Notes: generated by a model from the letters alone, not told the origin. A DNA stretch of 64,000 nucleotides from Pseudoalteromonas luteoviolacea H33-S (GCF_001625695.1 NZ_AUXY01000104.1:62001-126000); one strand, 5' to 3'; counted from the first letter of the stretch, positions 15,765 through 25,193 are shown. Numbers and translations are program-made.

Positions 15765-16895
15765 TTATATTGTCGATTTTCGCTTCACAGGCTGCGCATA
15801 CATAGACAAGACAAACTCTTTTAGTTCATTTGGCAGCGTTTCAATACTTTGATTAAAGCGTGCTGTTTCTTCACTGCTGCTGTTTGTTTTATCACCCGCT
15901 GCTAAATAATTGCTTGAATGCAGATAGTAATTATCAATAATTTGCTTATCGATGATCTGCGCCAGCTCTTCAGGGGTGTCAAAGTCATCCTCAATCGGCG
16001 TACCAAATGCAACGTGCACGTTTCCTTTGTCTGCACTAAAGCCATCAATGATGCTCTTGATGTCTTCGCCTTCTTCTTTTTGATATTCACCAAATTGCTG
16101 TTTATGGTAAAGCTCTTTGGCTTTTGCTAACGCACATGGCTCATATTGATAAGAGATAGAAACCGGTACCACTTTGAGTTTGCGCACATAATCAGCAAAT
16201 GGTTCTTTCAAACGTCGCCCTTGTAACTGCAACATTTTCAATAAGGCAGGATCGGTATAATCAATGCCATCTTTGGCACGGCCTTCTTTTTGCGCAATCC
16301 AAATAGAATTACCTGACTGCAGTGAATCATAGATATAACCAGACAACTGAGATAGCGCTTTGAGCATTTCTTTTGGCGCTTTTGCTGAGCGTTTAACGAT
16401 GAAGCTCTTATTTAAACGCATCAGCTCAGTGATATAGGGTACTTGCAACAAGTTATCGCCAATCGCGATACGCACTGTTGGCAAGTTATTCTGGTGAAGT
16501 CCCCAGTTTACTAATGCAGGGTCGAGTACAATATCTCGGTGATTTGAGATAAATAAATACGCAGCGTCTTTATCTAAACGGTCGAGTCCCGAATAGGTGA
16601 CTTTTGACGTGGTACGCTCAACCAACATAGACAAGTACTGCGCCACTTCATTTTGTACCGCTTCAACGTTATTCACCGTCTTCCATTTAGACTTTAATTT
16701 TGCCTTTACCAAAGGTCTGCTAATCGCAGAAAAGGCTGCAAGCCACTTTGGTAAGTTATGCTCGGCAATCACATCTAAAAATTGCTCATCGGCCAATAAC
16801 CTCGCTAGGGCTGCGGGCACTTCATCATCATTATATGGTCTGATATCTGCGTATTTATCCACTAAATTACTCTTACTGATCTGGGCGTATGACAA
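15765..16895 (-). CDS. Glycerolipid acyltransferase family protein (PlsC-like)
   Basis: A 376-residue protein with a PlsC-type acyltransferase core. The catalytic block NHRDIVLDP is near residue 119, a form of the NHxxxxD motif, and a substrate-binding stretch (KSFIVKR) follows near residue 165. The first 90 residues are an extension not found in small PlsC enzymes. The family transfers acyl chains to glycerol-phosphate or lysophospholipids at the membrane. No strong membrane segment is seen. It is a single gene; the exact substrate is unknown. Confidence 0.75.
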   Translation of the reverse strand: MSYAQISKSNLVDKYADIRPYNDDEVPAALARLLADEQFLDVIAEHNLPKWLAAFSAISRPLVKAKLKSKWKTVNNVEAVQNEVAQYLSMLVERTTSKVTYSGLDRLDKDAAYLFISNHRDIVLDPALVNWGLHQNNLPTVRIAIGDNLLQVPYITELMRLNKSFIVKRSAKAPKEMLKALSQLSGYIYDSLQSGNSIWIAQKEGRAKDGIDYTDPALLKMLQLQGRRLKEPFADYVRKLKVVPVSISYQYEPCALAKAKELYHKQQFGEYQKEEGEDIKSIIDGFSADKGNVHVAFGTPIEDDFDTPEELAQIIDKQIIDNYYLHSSNYLAAGDKTNSSSEETARFNQSIETLPNELKEFVLSMYAQPVKRKSTI

Positions 16896-16956
16896 AAAAA
16901 CGGCTCATTCTATCTCGCTCTTTATTCGGATGCTAAGAATATCAAGTCTGACCACA

Positions 16957-18261
16957 CTAGGCGGCCCGGCGTTTCATAACATCCATTGCAAACAAACGTA
17001 ACATAAGCATCACCAACACAAGCGCCATGAGTTGGCTCATCCAGCTTGGGAGCAGTTGATGTTCATGTCCTGCCATGGCAGACACTTCAAAGCCAAAGTG
17101 AGAGACTAAATAATCCGTTAAAAATCCAAACACAATCGCGACGCCAATGACGGCCGTAATATAGGCAACAACAGCGCGGCGCCCAAGCTCTTTTGCGACG
17201 ACACCTATGGTAGCGACATTGGTTGCCGGACCTGCCAGCATAAACACCAAAACAGCGCCAGGAGACACGCCAGCTAATAACAGGCCTGCGGCGATGGGCG
17301 TCGATGCCGTAGCACAAATGTACATAGGAATACTGATCAAAATAACCACGACCATGGCTAAAATGCCATCTCCCCACTGTGCTAAAAATGCAGTTGGCAC
17401 AAATGTTTGGACTAATGCAGCGAAGAATATACCAATTAAAAGCCAAACCATAGTATCAGATAACAGCTTGTTACAACTAAATTTTACTGCTTGCCAAAGC
17501 TTACTCAGCAAACTGTCTTCACTCTGAGTCTTGGAAGAACAGCAAGTGCTTACTTCTGTCTCGAATTTTTTATTCTCAGATGCACAGCAACTTGCTTGTT
17601 CACGTTCAAGCTTTGGCGCAATGACTGGCTCTTTAGCACAGCAAGAAGCCTTATTATCATCCTCATCCAAATTCTTAGACTGAGTCGCACATGAACAAGC
17701 GGATACTTGAGGCTCTTGAGCACAGCATGAAGTTTTATTTACATCCTCATCTAAACTCTTAGGTTGTGTTGCGCATGAAGAAGTGGCTGCTTGAGGCTCT
17801 TGAGCACAGCAACTAGATTGATTGGCAGAAGGGTTTTCTGATGTCTCTTTACCTGCCTCATCTTGAGCATCTCTACCGACTAGCAAGCCAGCAGTAATGG
17901 CACTGGTTACCGCAGCAATGGGCCTGATAATTGCCATAAATGGCCCAAGTAACGCATAAGACACTGAAATCGAGTCCACACCCGTTTCTGGTGTTGATAC
18001 CAAAAATGCGGTAGTTGCACTTTTAGAGCCCCCCGCACGCCTTAGTCCAATGGCAGCCGGAATGACACCACAAGAACACAGCGGCATCGGCGCGCCAATA
18101 AGCGCCGCTTTAATTGTGGTCCAAAGCCCTTCTTTACCTAAATGACGCTGTAAAAAGTCTTTCGGAATAAACACATTTAACAGCCCAGCCAACAATAACC
18201 CAAGCATGAGCCAAGGTGCAGAAATCACAAATAACTGCCAAAAATTACTGATGAATGTCAT
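16957..18261 (-). CDS. SO_0444-family Cu/Zn efflux permease with Cys-rich repeat loop
   Basis: A 434-residue membrane permease of the DUF318/YraQ type. The N-terminal half (residues 1-130) has membrane helices and the motif MPLCSCGVIPAA near residue 59; the C-terminal half repeats the architecture with ICATASTPIAAGLL. Between them, at about 148-258, is a hydrophilic loop with 13 cysteines, mostly as CC pairs in a 28-residue tandem repeat (SCCAQEPQ...CSCATQ...LDED). Such loops can bind soft metals. Its start overlaps the ZntR-like regulator gene by 17 bases, which fits metal-responsive export of zinc or copper. Substrate is inferred from family and neighbour. Confidence 0.85.
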   Translation of the reverse strand: MTFISNFWQLFVISAPWLMLGLLLAGLLNVFIPKDFLQRHLGKEGLWTTIKAALIGAPMPLCSCGVIPAAIGLRRAGGSKSATTAFLVSTPETGVDSISVSYALLGPFMAIIRPIAAVTSAITAGLLVGRDAQDEAGKETSENPSANQSSCCAQEPQAATSSCATQPKSLDEDVNKTSCCAQEPQVSACSCATQSKNLDEDDNKASCCAKEPVIAPKLEREQASCCASENKKFETEVSTCCSSKTQSEDSLLSKLWQAVKFSCNKLLSDTMVWLLIGIFFAALVQTFVPTAFLAQWGDGILAMVVVILISIPMYICATASTPIAAGLLLAGVSPGAVLVFMLAGPATNVATIGVVAKELGRRAVVAYITAVIGVAIVFGFLTDYLVSHFGFEVSAMAGHEHQLLPSWMSQLMALVLVMLMLRLFAMDVMKRRAA

Positions 18262-18661
18262 CTAAATCCTCCAATGCGGTCAAAATTGAGCACGTATTTG
18301 CAGGTTCATCGCCACCACAACATTGGCTTGCCAATAATGTTAATGAGCGCTCAAACATACTCAATTGCGCAATCTTTTCTCTTACCCAATCGCGCTTTTG
18401 TAATGTAAGTGTTTTTACCTCTTCGCAGCTGTGCATTTGCTTTTCAATTTTAATACTCAGTAATTCATGAATATCCTTAAGATTGAACCCAACTTCCTTG
18501 GCGCGCACTATAAAGCGCATTCTATCGACAGCTTGCTTATCATATAGACGATAACCAGCTGCACTTCTTTCACTGGCAGTCAATAATCCTTGCTGCTCAT
18601 AATATCTTAACGTGTCAGTCGACACACCTAAGAGCTTAGCTAATTGTCCTATTCGAAACAT
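18245..18661 (-). CDS. MerR-family metal-responsive regulator, ZntR-like
   Basis: A 138-residue MerR-type regulator. Residues 1-70 are the winged helix with the typical FRIGQLAKLLGVSTDTLRYY; a dimer coiled coil follows. The C-terminus SQCCGGDEPANTCSIL has the CC...C spacing seen in zinc-sensing ZntR proteins, so Zn(II) is the likely inducer. The frame is open to 18733, but the family N-terminus begins at ATG 18661. Its 3' end overlaps the permease gene, so the two are likely translated together. It is read from a MerR-type promoter at 18904-18935, about 240 bases upstream. Confidence 0.9.
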   Translation of the reverse strand: MFRIGQLAKLLGVSTDTLRYYEQQGLLTASERSAAGYRLYDKQAVDRMRFIVRAKEVGFNLKDIHELLSIKIEKQMHSCEEVKTLTLQKRDWVREKIAQLSMFERSLTLLASQCCGGDEPANTCSILTALEDLDDIHQ

Positions 18662-18903
18662 CGTCATTGCTTTCCAACTAAGTATTAAAAACAACCAACA
18701 AACCGGTTTTATCCCAGCTGTATTCATCACCATATTTAATAAATTTTAAGCGCTAAAAGTGATACACTGGTGTTTGCAATTTGCTGAACATACACAAATG
18801 AACTCTGCAAATGGTGCTGTAAAGTAGAGATATTTAATCCGCCTTATTCAAAAAGGGCCTAAAATCCAACATCACCGTTTCGTCAAATTCATCACTAATA
18901 CAG

Positions 18904-18935
18904 AGTATAAACCTTGGAGTTTACTCCAAAGTCAA
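18904..18935 (-). promoter_or_regulatory. MerR-type promoter/operator with 20-bp spacer
   Basis: On the minus strand TTGACT (18930-18935) and TATACT (18904-18909) are separated by exactly 20 bases holding the dyad TTGGAGT-TT-ACTCCAA (18914-18929). The long spacer and the central dyad are the hallmark of promoters twisted into activity by MerR/ZntR/CueR proteins. It points towards the regulator-permease pair. It lies just 16 bases upstream of the divergent dehydrogenase gene, so it may also affect that promoter. Confidence 0.9.
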
Positions 18936-18950
18936 TAACGAGATAAAAAT

Positions 18951-19898
18951 ATGAACATTGTTGTTTTGGATGCTGCTACTTTGGCAGGTGTCGACCTTTC
19001 TCCACTGCACGCTTTTGGTACAGTGACCACCTATGAATATACCCAACCAAGTGAAGTCGACAGCCGTATCCAGCAGGCAAACATCATTATCTCAAACAAA
19101 GTACAATTAAATGCCACCCATTTTGCCATTGCCCCTGATTTGAAATTGATTTGCGTTGCTGCGACGGGCACCAATAACATTGATTTGGTCGCCGCAAAAG
19201 ACGCCGGTATTGCGGTTACCAATGTAGCTGGGTACTCGACGCCATCGGTGGTTCAGCATACCTTTACCTTGCTTGGTAATTTAATGAGTAATATTCATAG
19301 ATATGCTGCGGATACCAAGCAAGGCGCTTGGCAAAACAGCAAGATGTTTTGTCGCTTAGATTACAGCATCAATGACATTGCAGGTAAAAACTTCGTGATC
19401 GTTGGCTATGGTAACCTAGGCCAAGCAACCGCTAAAGTCGCAGAGGCATTTGGCGCAAAAGTCATTATTGCAGAACGCCCAAACAGCAAGGCGACACGCA
19501 GCGGCAGAGTAACATTTGAAGAAGCCATGCAAATAGCCGATATCGTTTCGATACATTGCCCGCTTACACCCCAGACAGAAAACTTATTCAATGCACAGAC
19601 GCTCGCCCTTTTGCCTCAACATGCCATTTTGATTAATACAGCCCGTGGCGGTATCGTCAATGAGCAAGCCCTCGCGGACGCGCTTGCAGCAAACCAAATT
19701 GCTGCCGCTGGCGTCGATGTTTTATCCATTGAACCAGCAACCACAGATAACCCGCTGATCACATACCAAGGCGATAACCTCATGCTCACCCCGCACACTG
19801 CTTGGGCCAGTTATGAGTCTATTACGCGCCTAATACAAGGTATTGCAGACAACATCACCAGTTTCTTAGACGGTGGCCAGCACAACCGCGTCGTGTAA
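18951..19898 (+). CDS. D-2-hydroxyacid dehydrogenase (glycerate/hydroxypyruvate type)
   Basis: A 315-residue NAD(P)-dependent oxidoreductase of the D-isomer 2-hydroxyacid dehydrogenase family. The nucleotide-binding VGYGNLGQA starts near residue 146. The catalytic Arg lies in INTARGGIVNE, the Glu in the stretch before TTDNPLI, and the His in TPHTAWAS near residue 282. Length fits D-glycerate dehydrogenase (HprA-like), which reduces hydroxypyruvate. The first 100 and last 30 residues make up the substrate domain. It is a single gene followed by a terminator, divergent from the metal regulator. Exact substrate not proven. Confidence 0.85.
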   Translation: MNIVVLDAATLAGVDLSPLHAFGTVTTYEYTQPSEVDSRIQQANIIISNKVQLNATHFAIAPDLKLICVAATGTNNIDLVAAKDAGIAVTNVAGYSTPSVVQHTFTLLGNLMSNIHRYAADTKQGAWQNSKMFCRLDYSINDIAGKNFVIVGYGNLGQATAKVAEAFGAKVIIAERPNSKATRSGRVTFEEAMQIADIVSIHCPLTPQTENLFNAQTLALLPQHAILINTARGGIVNEQALADALAANQIAAAGVDVLSIEPATTDNPLITYQGDNLMLTPHTAWASYESITRLIQGIADNITSFLDGGQHNRVV

Positions 19899-19916
19899 CC
19901 TCACACCGTTCATGCA

Positions 19917-19949
19917 AATAAAGCCACTTCGTATTCAAGTGGCTTTATT
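19917..19949 (+). terminator. Terminator of the hydroxyacid dehydrogenase gene
   Basis: A long stem AATAAAGCCACTT/AAGTGGCTTTATT with a 6-base loop begins 19 bases past the stop codon and ends in CTTTATT. The A-rich 5' arm suggests it could work in both directions. Confidence 0.8.
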
Positions 19950-20132
19950 CACTACATATTGTTCATTATTGTTATTTATTAGTGAAAAACAACACCACTC
20001 GAAACATCAAAAACCCACAAGTTATTGTTTTTATTAAATAAAAAATTCTGGCAAAGCAATTGCAATCTCTAAGCTAAGTAAAAAATAAAGATCTTGATGA
20101 TGGATCACACATCAGGTCATGAGGATAACAAA

Positions 20133-20495
20133 ATGAAAAAACTACTTGTCGCTACTGCGCTTTTGAGCACAACCTTATTATCTGGCTGTATTGTTGCCGT
20201 CTCTGACGGTGAAGTAAGTCACCACAGCGCCTGGAATAGCACTCACAAAGAAAACAGAGCAAAGATCAGTAAACTTGAATTAGGCTCAAGTTACCAAGCA
20301 GTCACCAGTAAGTTTGGTACACCTGACTTTAATGAAGCAGTGTCTAAAGATGGTCACACTTATCAAGTGCTATATTTCGCCACCAACAGAAAGCACTCTG
20401 ATGGTCAAATTACCAAAGATGAGTGCACGCCACTGGTGTTTAAGGATGATCAGCTTATCGGTTTCGGTCAGGCCGCGGTAGACAATTACTTGTAA
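20133..20495 (+). CDS. Small lipoprotein, DUF3192 family
   Basis: A 120-residue predicted lipoprotein. ATG 20133, preceded by GAGGA, starts the signal MKKLLVATALLSTTLLSGC, with the lipobox LSGC and the lipidated Cys at residue 19. A frame open from 20094 would add a hydrophilic lead and is less likely. The mature part (LGSSYQAVTSKFGTPDFNEA, then HTYQVLYFATNRK) looks like the small alpha/beta fold of the SmpA/BamE-like and DUF3192 group. It is a single gene with its own terminator. Function unknown; location would be the envelope. Confidence 0.8.
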   Translation: MKKLLVATALLSTTLLSGCIVAVSDGEVSHHSAWNSTHKENRAKISKLELGSSYQAVTSKFGTPDFNEAVSKDGHTYQVLYFATNRKHSDGQITKDECTPLVFKDDQLIGFGQAAVDNYL

Positions 20496-20520
20496 ACAGA
20501 TTTGACATACTTCCCTACTT

Positions 20521-20544
20521 AAAGCCGCATTGTGCGGCTTTTTT
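20521..20544 (+). terminator. Terminator of the DUF3192 lipoprotein gene
   Basis: AAAGCCGCA pairs with TGCGGCTTT and is followed by a T-run. It starts 25 bases past the stop codon and lies between convergent genes; the A-run on its 5' side could also serve the minus-strand GGDEF gene. Confidence 0.9.
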
Positions 20545-20549
20545 CTTAG

Positions 20550-21452
20550 TCAGCGGCTCACTAAAACAACCCGCTCTTGCTGCTGATGTGCTTGTAATAA
20601 AGCTTCATCTGCTAACTCCAAACTGTCATTTTGATCACCAGAAAAATCCTCATGTACATGCACAATCCCCATGCTGATGGTCACATGTGCGCAAATCGGT
20701 GAGCTCGGGTGCGGAATAGACAACGCATCTACAGCCTGATGCATGGCCGAGGCCAGTGACATGGCTTGATCTGCACTGCGCTTATTCATCAAAGCAACAA
20801 AGCGCACGCCGTCGTATCTTGCAACAAATCCTTCTACTTTCTGCGTCATGCTTTGCAACACTTTAGCAATTTTAACTAGGCACTCATCGCCCGCACTAAA
20901 CCCGCAGCTATCGTTATATTCTTTAAAATAATCGATATCTACGAGCAAAATAGACAGCGGGACTTGCTGGTCGCGACTTTGATACCAAAGCTGAGCTAAA
21001 GTCTCATCAAGGGCTCTGCGATTTGGGACCTCAGTCAACCCATCAATATTTGCCAAACGCTCAAGTAGATCATTTTTTTGCTTAATCGCTAAATGTATTT
21101 TTACCCGGGCTTTAACGATATTGGGGCTAAATGGTTTAACTATATAGTCGACTGCGCCGAGCAATAGTCCTCTCGCTTCATCTTGATAGCTGTTGCTTGC
21201 TGAGATAACAATCACGGGGATCTGATAACAACTTGGATCTGCTTTTAGTTGCAGTAAAAAATCGAGCCCTTCATCATCAGGCATGAGGATGTCAACAATG
21301 ATCAAATCAATTTGTGTTTGTAGTAGCCGTTCAAAAGCCTTGTCGCTGTTAGCACAGCTGATCACCAAGTGCTCATCAGATAGCGTATTTTCAAGCACGA
21401 CACGATTGAGAGGATCCCCATCTAACACTAATATATTGGCCGATTTTTGCAT
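20550..21452 (-). CDS. Response regulator with receiver and degenerate GGDEF domain
   Basis: A 300-residue protein. Residues 6-120 are a receiver domain with phospho-acceptor D54 in IIVDILMP and the conserved Lys in VKPF near 106. Residues 135-300 are a GGDEF domain: NIDGLTEVPNRRAL and VDIDYFKEYND are intact, but the signature loop GGDEF is replaced by DGVRF at 214-218. Without the metal- and GTP-binding acid residues, cyclic-di-GMP synthesis is unlikely. Its start directly adjoins the stop of the hybrid kinase gene, so the pair is cotranscribed and probably forms one phosphorelay. It may act through binding rather than catalysis. Confidence 0.88.
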   Translation of the reverse strand: MQKSANILVLDGDPLNRVVLENTLSDEHLVISCANSDKAFERLLQTQIDLIIVDILMPDDEGLDFLLQLKADPSCYQIPVIVISASNSYQDEARGLLLGAVDYIVKPFSPNIVKARVKIHLAIKQKNDLLERLANIDGLTEVPNRRALDETLAQLWYQSRDQQVPLSILLVDIDYFKEYNDSCGFSAGDECLVKIAKVLQSMTQKVEGFVARYDGVRFVALMNKRSADQAMSLASAMHQAVDALSIPHPSSPICAHVTISMGIVHVHEDFSGDQNDSLELADEALLQAHQQQERVVLVSR

Positions 21453-24400
21453 TTAACTTCCTTTTGTTTCCAATAAAATAAACTGCTGAGCTTGGCGGAT
21501 AAGGCTAATCAGCTCATCTCTCAAAGAGGCGTTTTGCGGTATCACACCTTGATACTCAACTGGCGCATTTACCGCAGTGTCTAAACGAGAATTCGCTTCT
21601 ACTAATTTGGCATACTCGGCCAAGCGCGTTAACCCTATGCCTGCGGATGCGCCTTTGATGCTATGTGCAATATCTGCCAACTGTTGGTTACTCTCTATTA
21701 CGAGTAGCTCGTTCACATATTCATCACATAGTTTAGCAAACTTATTCAACATTGTTTTTACCAGACTTGGGTTGTTCATCAGCTGCGCCATTGCAAAGGC
21801 TTTATCAAAAACACCTGGCTGAGTGCCTACATAGGGCAACAGTGCTGAACACAGTTCTTGAGGAGAGATAGGCTTTACCAAAAAAGCATTGACACCATGC
21901 TTGAACGCTTTTTCCTTTTCATGTTCATGTGCATTAGCCGTCAAGGCAATAATGGGAAGGTCCTCTTTACTTAATTCTTGACGCAATAACTCTGTCGCTT
22001 GGTAACCATCAATGTGCGGCATATAAATATCCATAAGCACCATATCTGGCTGAAGGGCTTGACATATCTGCACTATGTCCTGTGCACTTGAAAGCGCTAC
22101 GACAACCGCCCCATGCTGCTCCAACACCGTTTTAGAGATATCTAGATTCAACGCGTTATCATCCACCACCAAACAAAGCGAATTTACCAGACGCGTTTGA
22201 CCTTCAACCTCTGTGACGCCTTGCTCAAACGGTGCCAAACACAGAGACTGATAGAACATATGCTGCGGTATCTTCAAAGTGTTCAGTGATGCTTGATGCG
22301 CTGACGCCAAGTTTAAATCGCTCGGAACCACCAGCCCTAAGCAGTTCTCAGGCGCGATATCACTAAAATGATGGCACAAATAGCTCATTTCATCAGCATC
22401 ATCACATGCGATATAAGCAAACTTATCCAACTGTGCCAACGCTTCTCCAAAATTAGCAAAGCAAGTAATGTGATAATGACTGAGATAATCAGGAGGCTGA
22501 TGTGTCGATATCAAACATATCGTGTCTTGATTGGCCATGAGAGCACGGTTTTGCGTTTGTAGCATAAGCTCAAATTCAAAATTACTACCAACGCCTTCCT
22601 CGCTGTGGATCTCAATTTTCCCACCTAACAGCGTTACTTGCTGCTTAACAATCGCCAAGCCTAGACCAATCCCTTCATACTCTCTTGAACTTGACTCGTT
22701 GCCCTGAGTAAAGGCATCAAATAGTCGCGCTTGCTCGTCTTCTTTAATACCGGGACCTGTGTCAAATACAGAAAAAGACAGCCACTGCTCTCCTTCTTTG
22801 CTCCATTTAGACTCTACCCTTAAGCCAACTTCACCACGTTGCGTAAACTTAACGGCATTCCCCATCAGATTAACCAAGATTTGCTTAATACGCGCTTCAT
22901 CGCCAACAAATTCAGGCCAAACATTGGCTGCAACTTGCAGGTTGAGTGCTAATCCCTTGGCATCACTTAGTGGTTGGATCAAAGCATTTAAGCTATTCAT
23001 TAAACTCATGATAGTAAAAGGTTTATTACGCACTTTGGTACGACCGCTCTCTAATCGAGCAAAACTCAATATATCACTGAGCATAGTCAACAATTGCTTT
23101 GCGGCGGTTTCGATATGGATTAATTTCTCACTGTCTTGCGGCTTTGTCAGGCTCGGTTTTAAAATCCCAACTAACCCGAGAATCGCGTTAAGCGGAGTAC
23201 GGATCTCATGACTAATATTGGCAATAAAGCGACTTTTAGCCCTATTGGCACGTTCGGCCTCTATTTTAGCTTTGGTCAGGGCGGTGACATTTTGCACATG
23301 GATCACAAAATATTTAGGCTGCTTTTGCTTATCCCATACTAAGGATACACTCAATTGCAGCCACAAAGATGACTCGCTTTGTGACAAGCTAAGCACTTTT
23401 ACGCCCTTTCGCTCTTCAAGTAATTGATCTAGCACACCATTGAGCGTCTCCAATTCACCTTGAGCAAAAAGCGTACTTAAAGGCTGACCGGTTTCAACTC
23501 CACCCAATAGCTTGCGCACAGCACGATTAAACTCTAAAACCATTGCATCAGTAGAAACAAGTAAAATGCCATTGGGTGCATGCTTAATCGCCGCTTTAAA
23601 GTTTTGCTCCGAAGCCCGTAGTGCATTCATAGCTTGCTGCTGCTCGCTGATATCGCGGGCAATCCCCAAACTGCCTATTCTGCTCCCCTGTTCATCAAAT
23701 AAAGGTGAAACACTCACTAAATAGGCCTTGTCATCAAAATCTAAGATCTCAGTCAGTGGAATACTATGGATCTCCATAGCCTGCTCAAGATCCAACAGCG
23801 CTAGATACTTTTGACTCACCTCTTGGTGCTCTTTTGCAACCAGATCACTTTGCGCTACCCCAATAAAGCGCTCAAATGCCTGGTTACACCCGATAAATGA
23901 ACCATCAATGTTTTTAAAATAAATCAGATCGGGTACTGAATTAAGCACGGTATTTAGCAGCGCAGCTTGGCGCTCCTTGGCTTCAAAGCTTCGTGATAAC
24001 GCTTTTTTCTGTCGCCGTACCTGCTCATCCAATCGTGCATTATGTGTTTCCATCTGTTCGATCAGTGCTTGCCTTTGCACCACAACATCTTTGATCTCTT
24101 TAAACCAAGGCTGCCAATCCACTGGTACAGAATAATCAAGCGTTTCTGAGTCGACTAAATCTTGCTTCGTTAGATAATTAACAAAATGTTTGAGTGGGCG
24201 AATAAAAACCTGCCCGTTGAGCCATAAAAAGGAGCAAAAAGTAAATACAATAAACAGGGCTAAGAAGCTAAGCTCAACCATGACTTCTTCAAAAACAGCG
24301 GCAGTAAACGCACTTTCAGTTTGCTGGAACCTAAGTACATAAGGTGCATTTTGGATATCCCCAGTTAACTCAATGCCACCACGCCATACTCGTGCACGCT

Positions 24401-25193
24401 CAGGAGAATAGGGCTTTAACAAGCTCGCCGGCAAACTGCTTTGCACCAGCACTTGCTCATTGTCATCTACCAGTGCCAGAGATCCGCCATCAAAAGTCAA
24501 TTTATCTAATAAAGCCGTCACTTTTTCAGCATTGTAAATCAAAATAATATGAGACTTTCCACCACTATTAATTGGCTGAGCAATACTGAAGTAGGTATTA
24601 CCAAATAGCCTAGCTTGCTTGCTATCTGGGTTGGTCAGCACGCCCTTTCTAGGGCTAAAACGCCCTTCGACAATGGCAGTTAATAGATGACTTTGTGTTT
24701 CATCACGGCGTTTAACGAACGCAAAGCCATGCTCATTAAAATAGGCCACCGCCTCTAACTCACTGATCAATGCTAGCGCCGTATCAAAACTAGGACCCAG
24801 TGCCATCACATGCAACCAGTGTTCTAACACATGGGGGGAGGCTTTGTATGTCCCCAGTCCAACCAGCTCTCCGCCTTGCTCTGGCAAACGATGATAATAG
24901 TAACCTAATTGCTGGCGTACCTGTTGCTGGACATCACGACTTAGTTGGTATTTGATGGGAGTCTCTAGTCCGCGTTTAATACTGCCGATCACTGTGCTTG
25001 CGGCACTGGCAGCTTGATCAACTTGCGCCAATACCGCAGCAAATTGCACCTGGTATACGGCGTATTGACGCTCTAACTTAATATTGAATAAATGAAAACA
25101 CAGTACAATGGCGAGAATTAAAGGAATTAATAACGCAACACAGATAGATTTTCGATAAGTTTTGAGCGGCTGAAACTCTGACATAATGTCCAT
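21453..25193 (-). CDS. Hybrid sensor histidine kinase with two PAS, receiver and Hpt domains
   Basis: A 1246-residue membrane sensor kinase. An N-terminal membrane helix (about 15-35) and a second one near 310-330 enclose a large periplasmic sensor. Then come a coiled coil (about 385-410), two PAS domains (about 410-520 and 530-640), the phospho-acceptor domain with H662 in SHEIRTPLNAILG, and an ATPase domain with NAVKFT, DTGPGI and GLGLAIVKQ. After a degenerate receiver-like stretch comes a receiver with D1055 (VLMDIYMP), then an Hpt domain with H1177 (AHSIKGAS). This is a BarA-like tripartite phosphorelay. The stimulus is unknown. A start three codons later (MSEFQ) is possible. The next gene is a receiver-GGDEF partner. 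Confidence 0.92.
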   Translation of the reverse strand: MDIMSEFQPLKTYRKSICVALLIPLILAIVLCFHLFNIKLERQYAVYQVQFAAVLAQVDQAASAASTVIGSIKRGLETPIKYQLSRDVQQQVRQQLGYYYHRLPEQGGELVGLGTYKASPHVLEHWLHVMALGPSFDTALALISELEAVAYFNEHGFAFVKRRDETQSHLLTAIVEGRFSPRKGVLTNPDSKQARLFGNTYFSIAQPINSGGKSHIILIYNAEKVTALLDKLTFDGGSLALVDDNEQVLVQSSLPASLLKPYSPERARVWRGGIELTGDIQNAPYVLRFQQTESAFTAAVFEEVMVELSFLALFIVFTFCSFLWLNGQVFIRPLKHFVNYLTKQDLVDSETLDYSVPVDWQPWFKEIKDVVVQRQALIEQMETHNARLDEQVRRQKKALSRSFEAKERQAALLNTVLNSVPDLIYFKNIDGSFIGCNQAFERFIGVAQSDLVAKEHQEVSQKYLALLDLEQAMEIHSIPLTEILDFDDKAYLVSVSPLFDEQGSRIGSLGIARDISEQQQAMNALRASEQNFKAAIKHAPNGILLVSTDAMVLEFNRAVRKLLGGVETGQPLSTLFAQGELETLNGVLDQLLEERKGVKVLSLSQSESSLWLQLSVSLVWDKQKQPKYFVIHVQNVTALTKAKIEAERANRAKSRFIANISHEIRTPLNAILGLVGILKPSLTKPQDSEKLIHIETAAKQLLTMLSDILSFARLESGRTKVRNKPFTIMSLMNSLNALIQPLSDAKGLALNLQVAANVWPEFVGDEARIKQILVNLMGNAVKFTQRGEVGLRVESKWSKEGEQWLSFSVFDTGPGIKEDEQARLFDAFTQGNESSSREYEGIGLGLAIVKQQVTLLGGKIEIHSEEGVGSNFEFELMLQTQNRALMANQDTICLISTHQPPDYLSHYHITCFANFGEALAQLDKFAYIACDDADEMSYLCHHFSDIAPENCLGLVVPSDLNLASAHQASLNTLKIPQHMFYQSLCLAPFEQGVTEVEGQTRLVNSLCLVVDDNALNLDISKTVLEQHGAVVVALSSAQDIVQICQALQPDMVLMDIYMPHIDGYQATELLRQELSKEDLPIIALTANAHEHEKEKAFKHGVNAFLVKPISPQELCSALLPYVGTQPGVFDKAFAMAQLMNNPSLVKTMLNKFAKLCDEYVNELLVIESNQQLADIAHSIKGASAGIGLTRLAEYAKLVEANSRLDTAVNAPVEYQGVIPQNASLRDELISLIRQAQQFILLETKGS

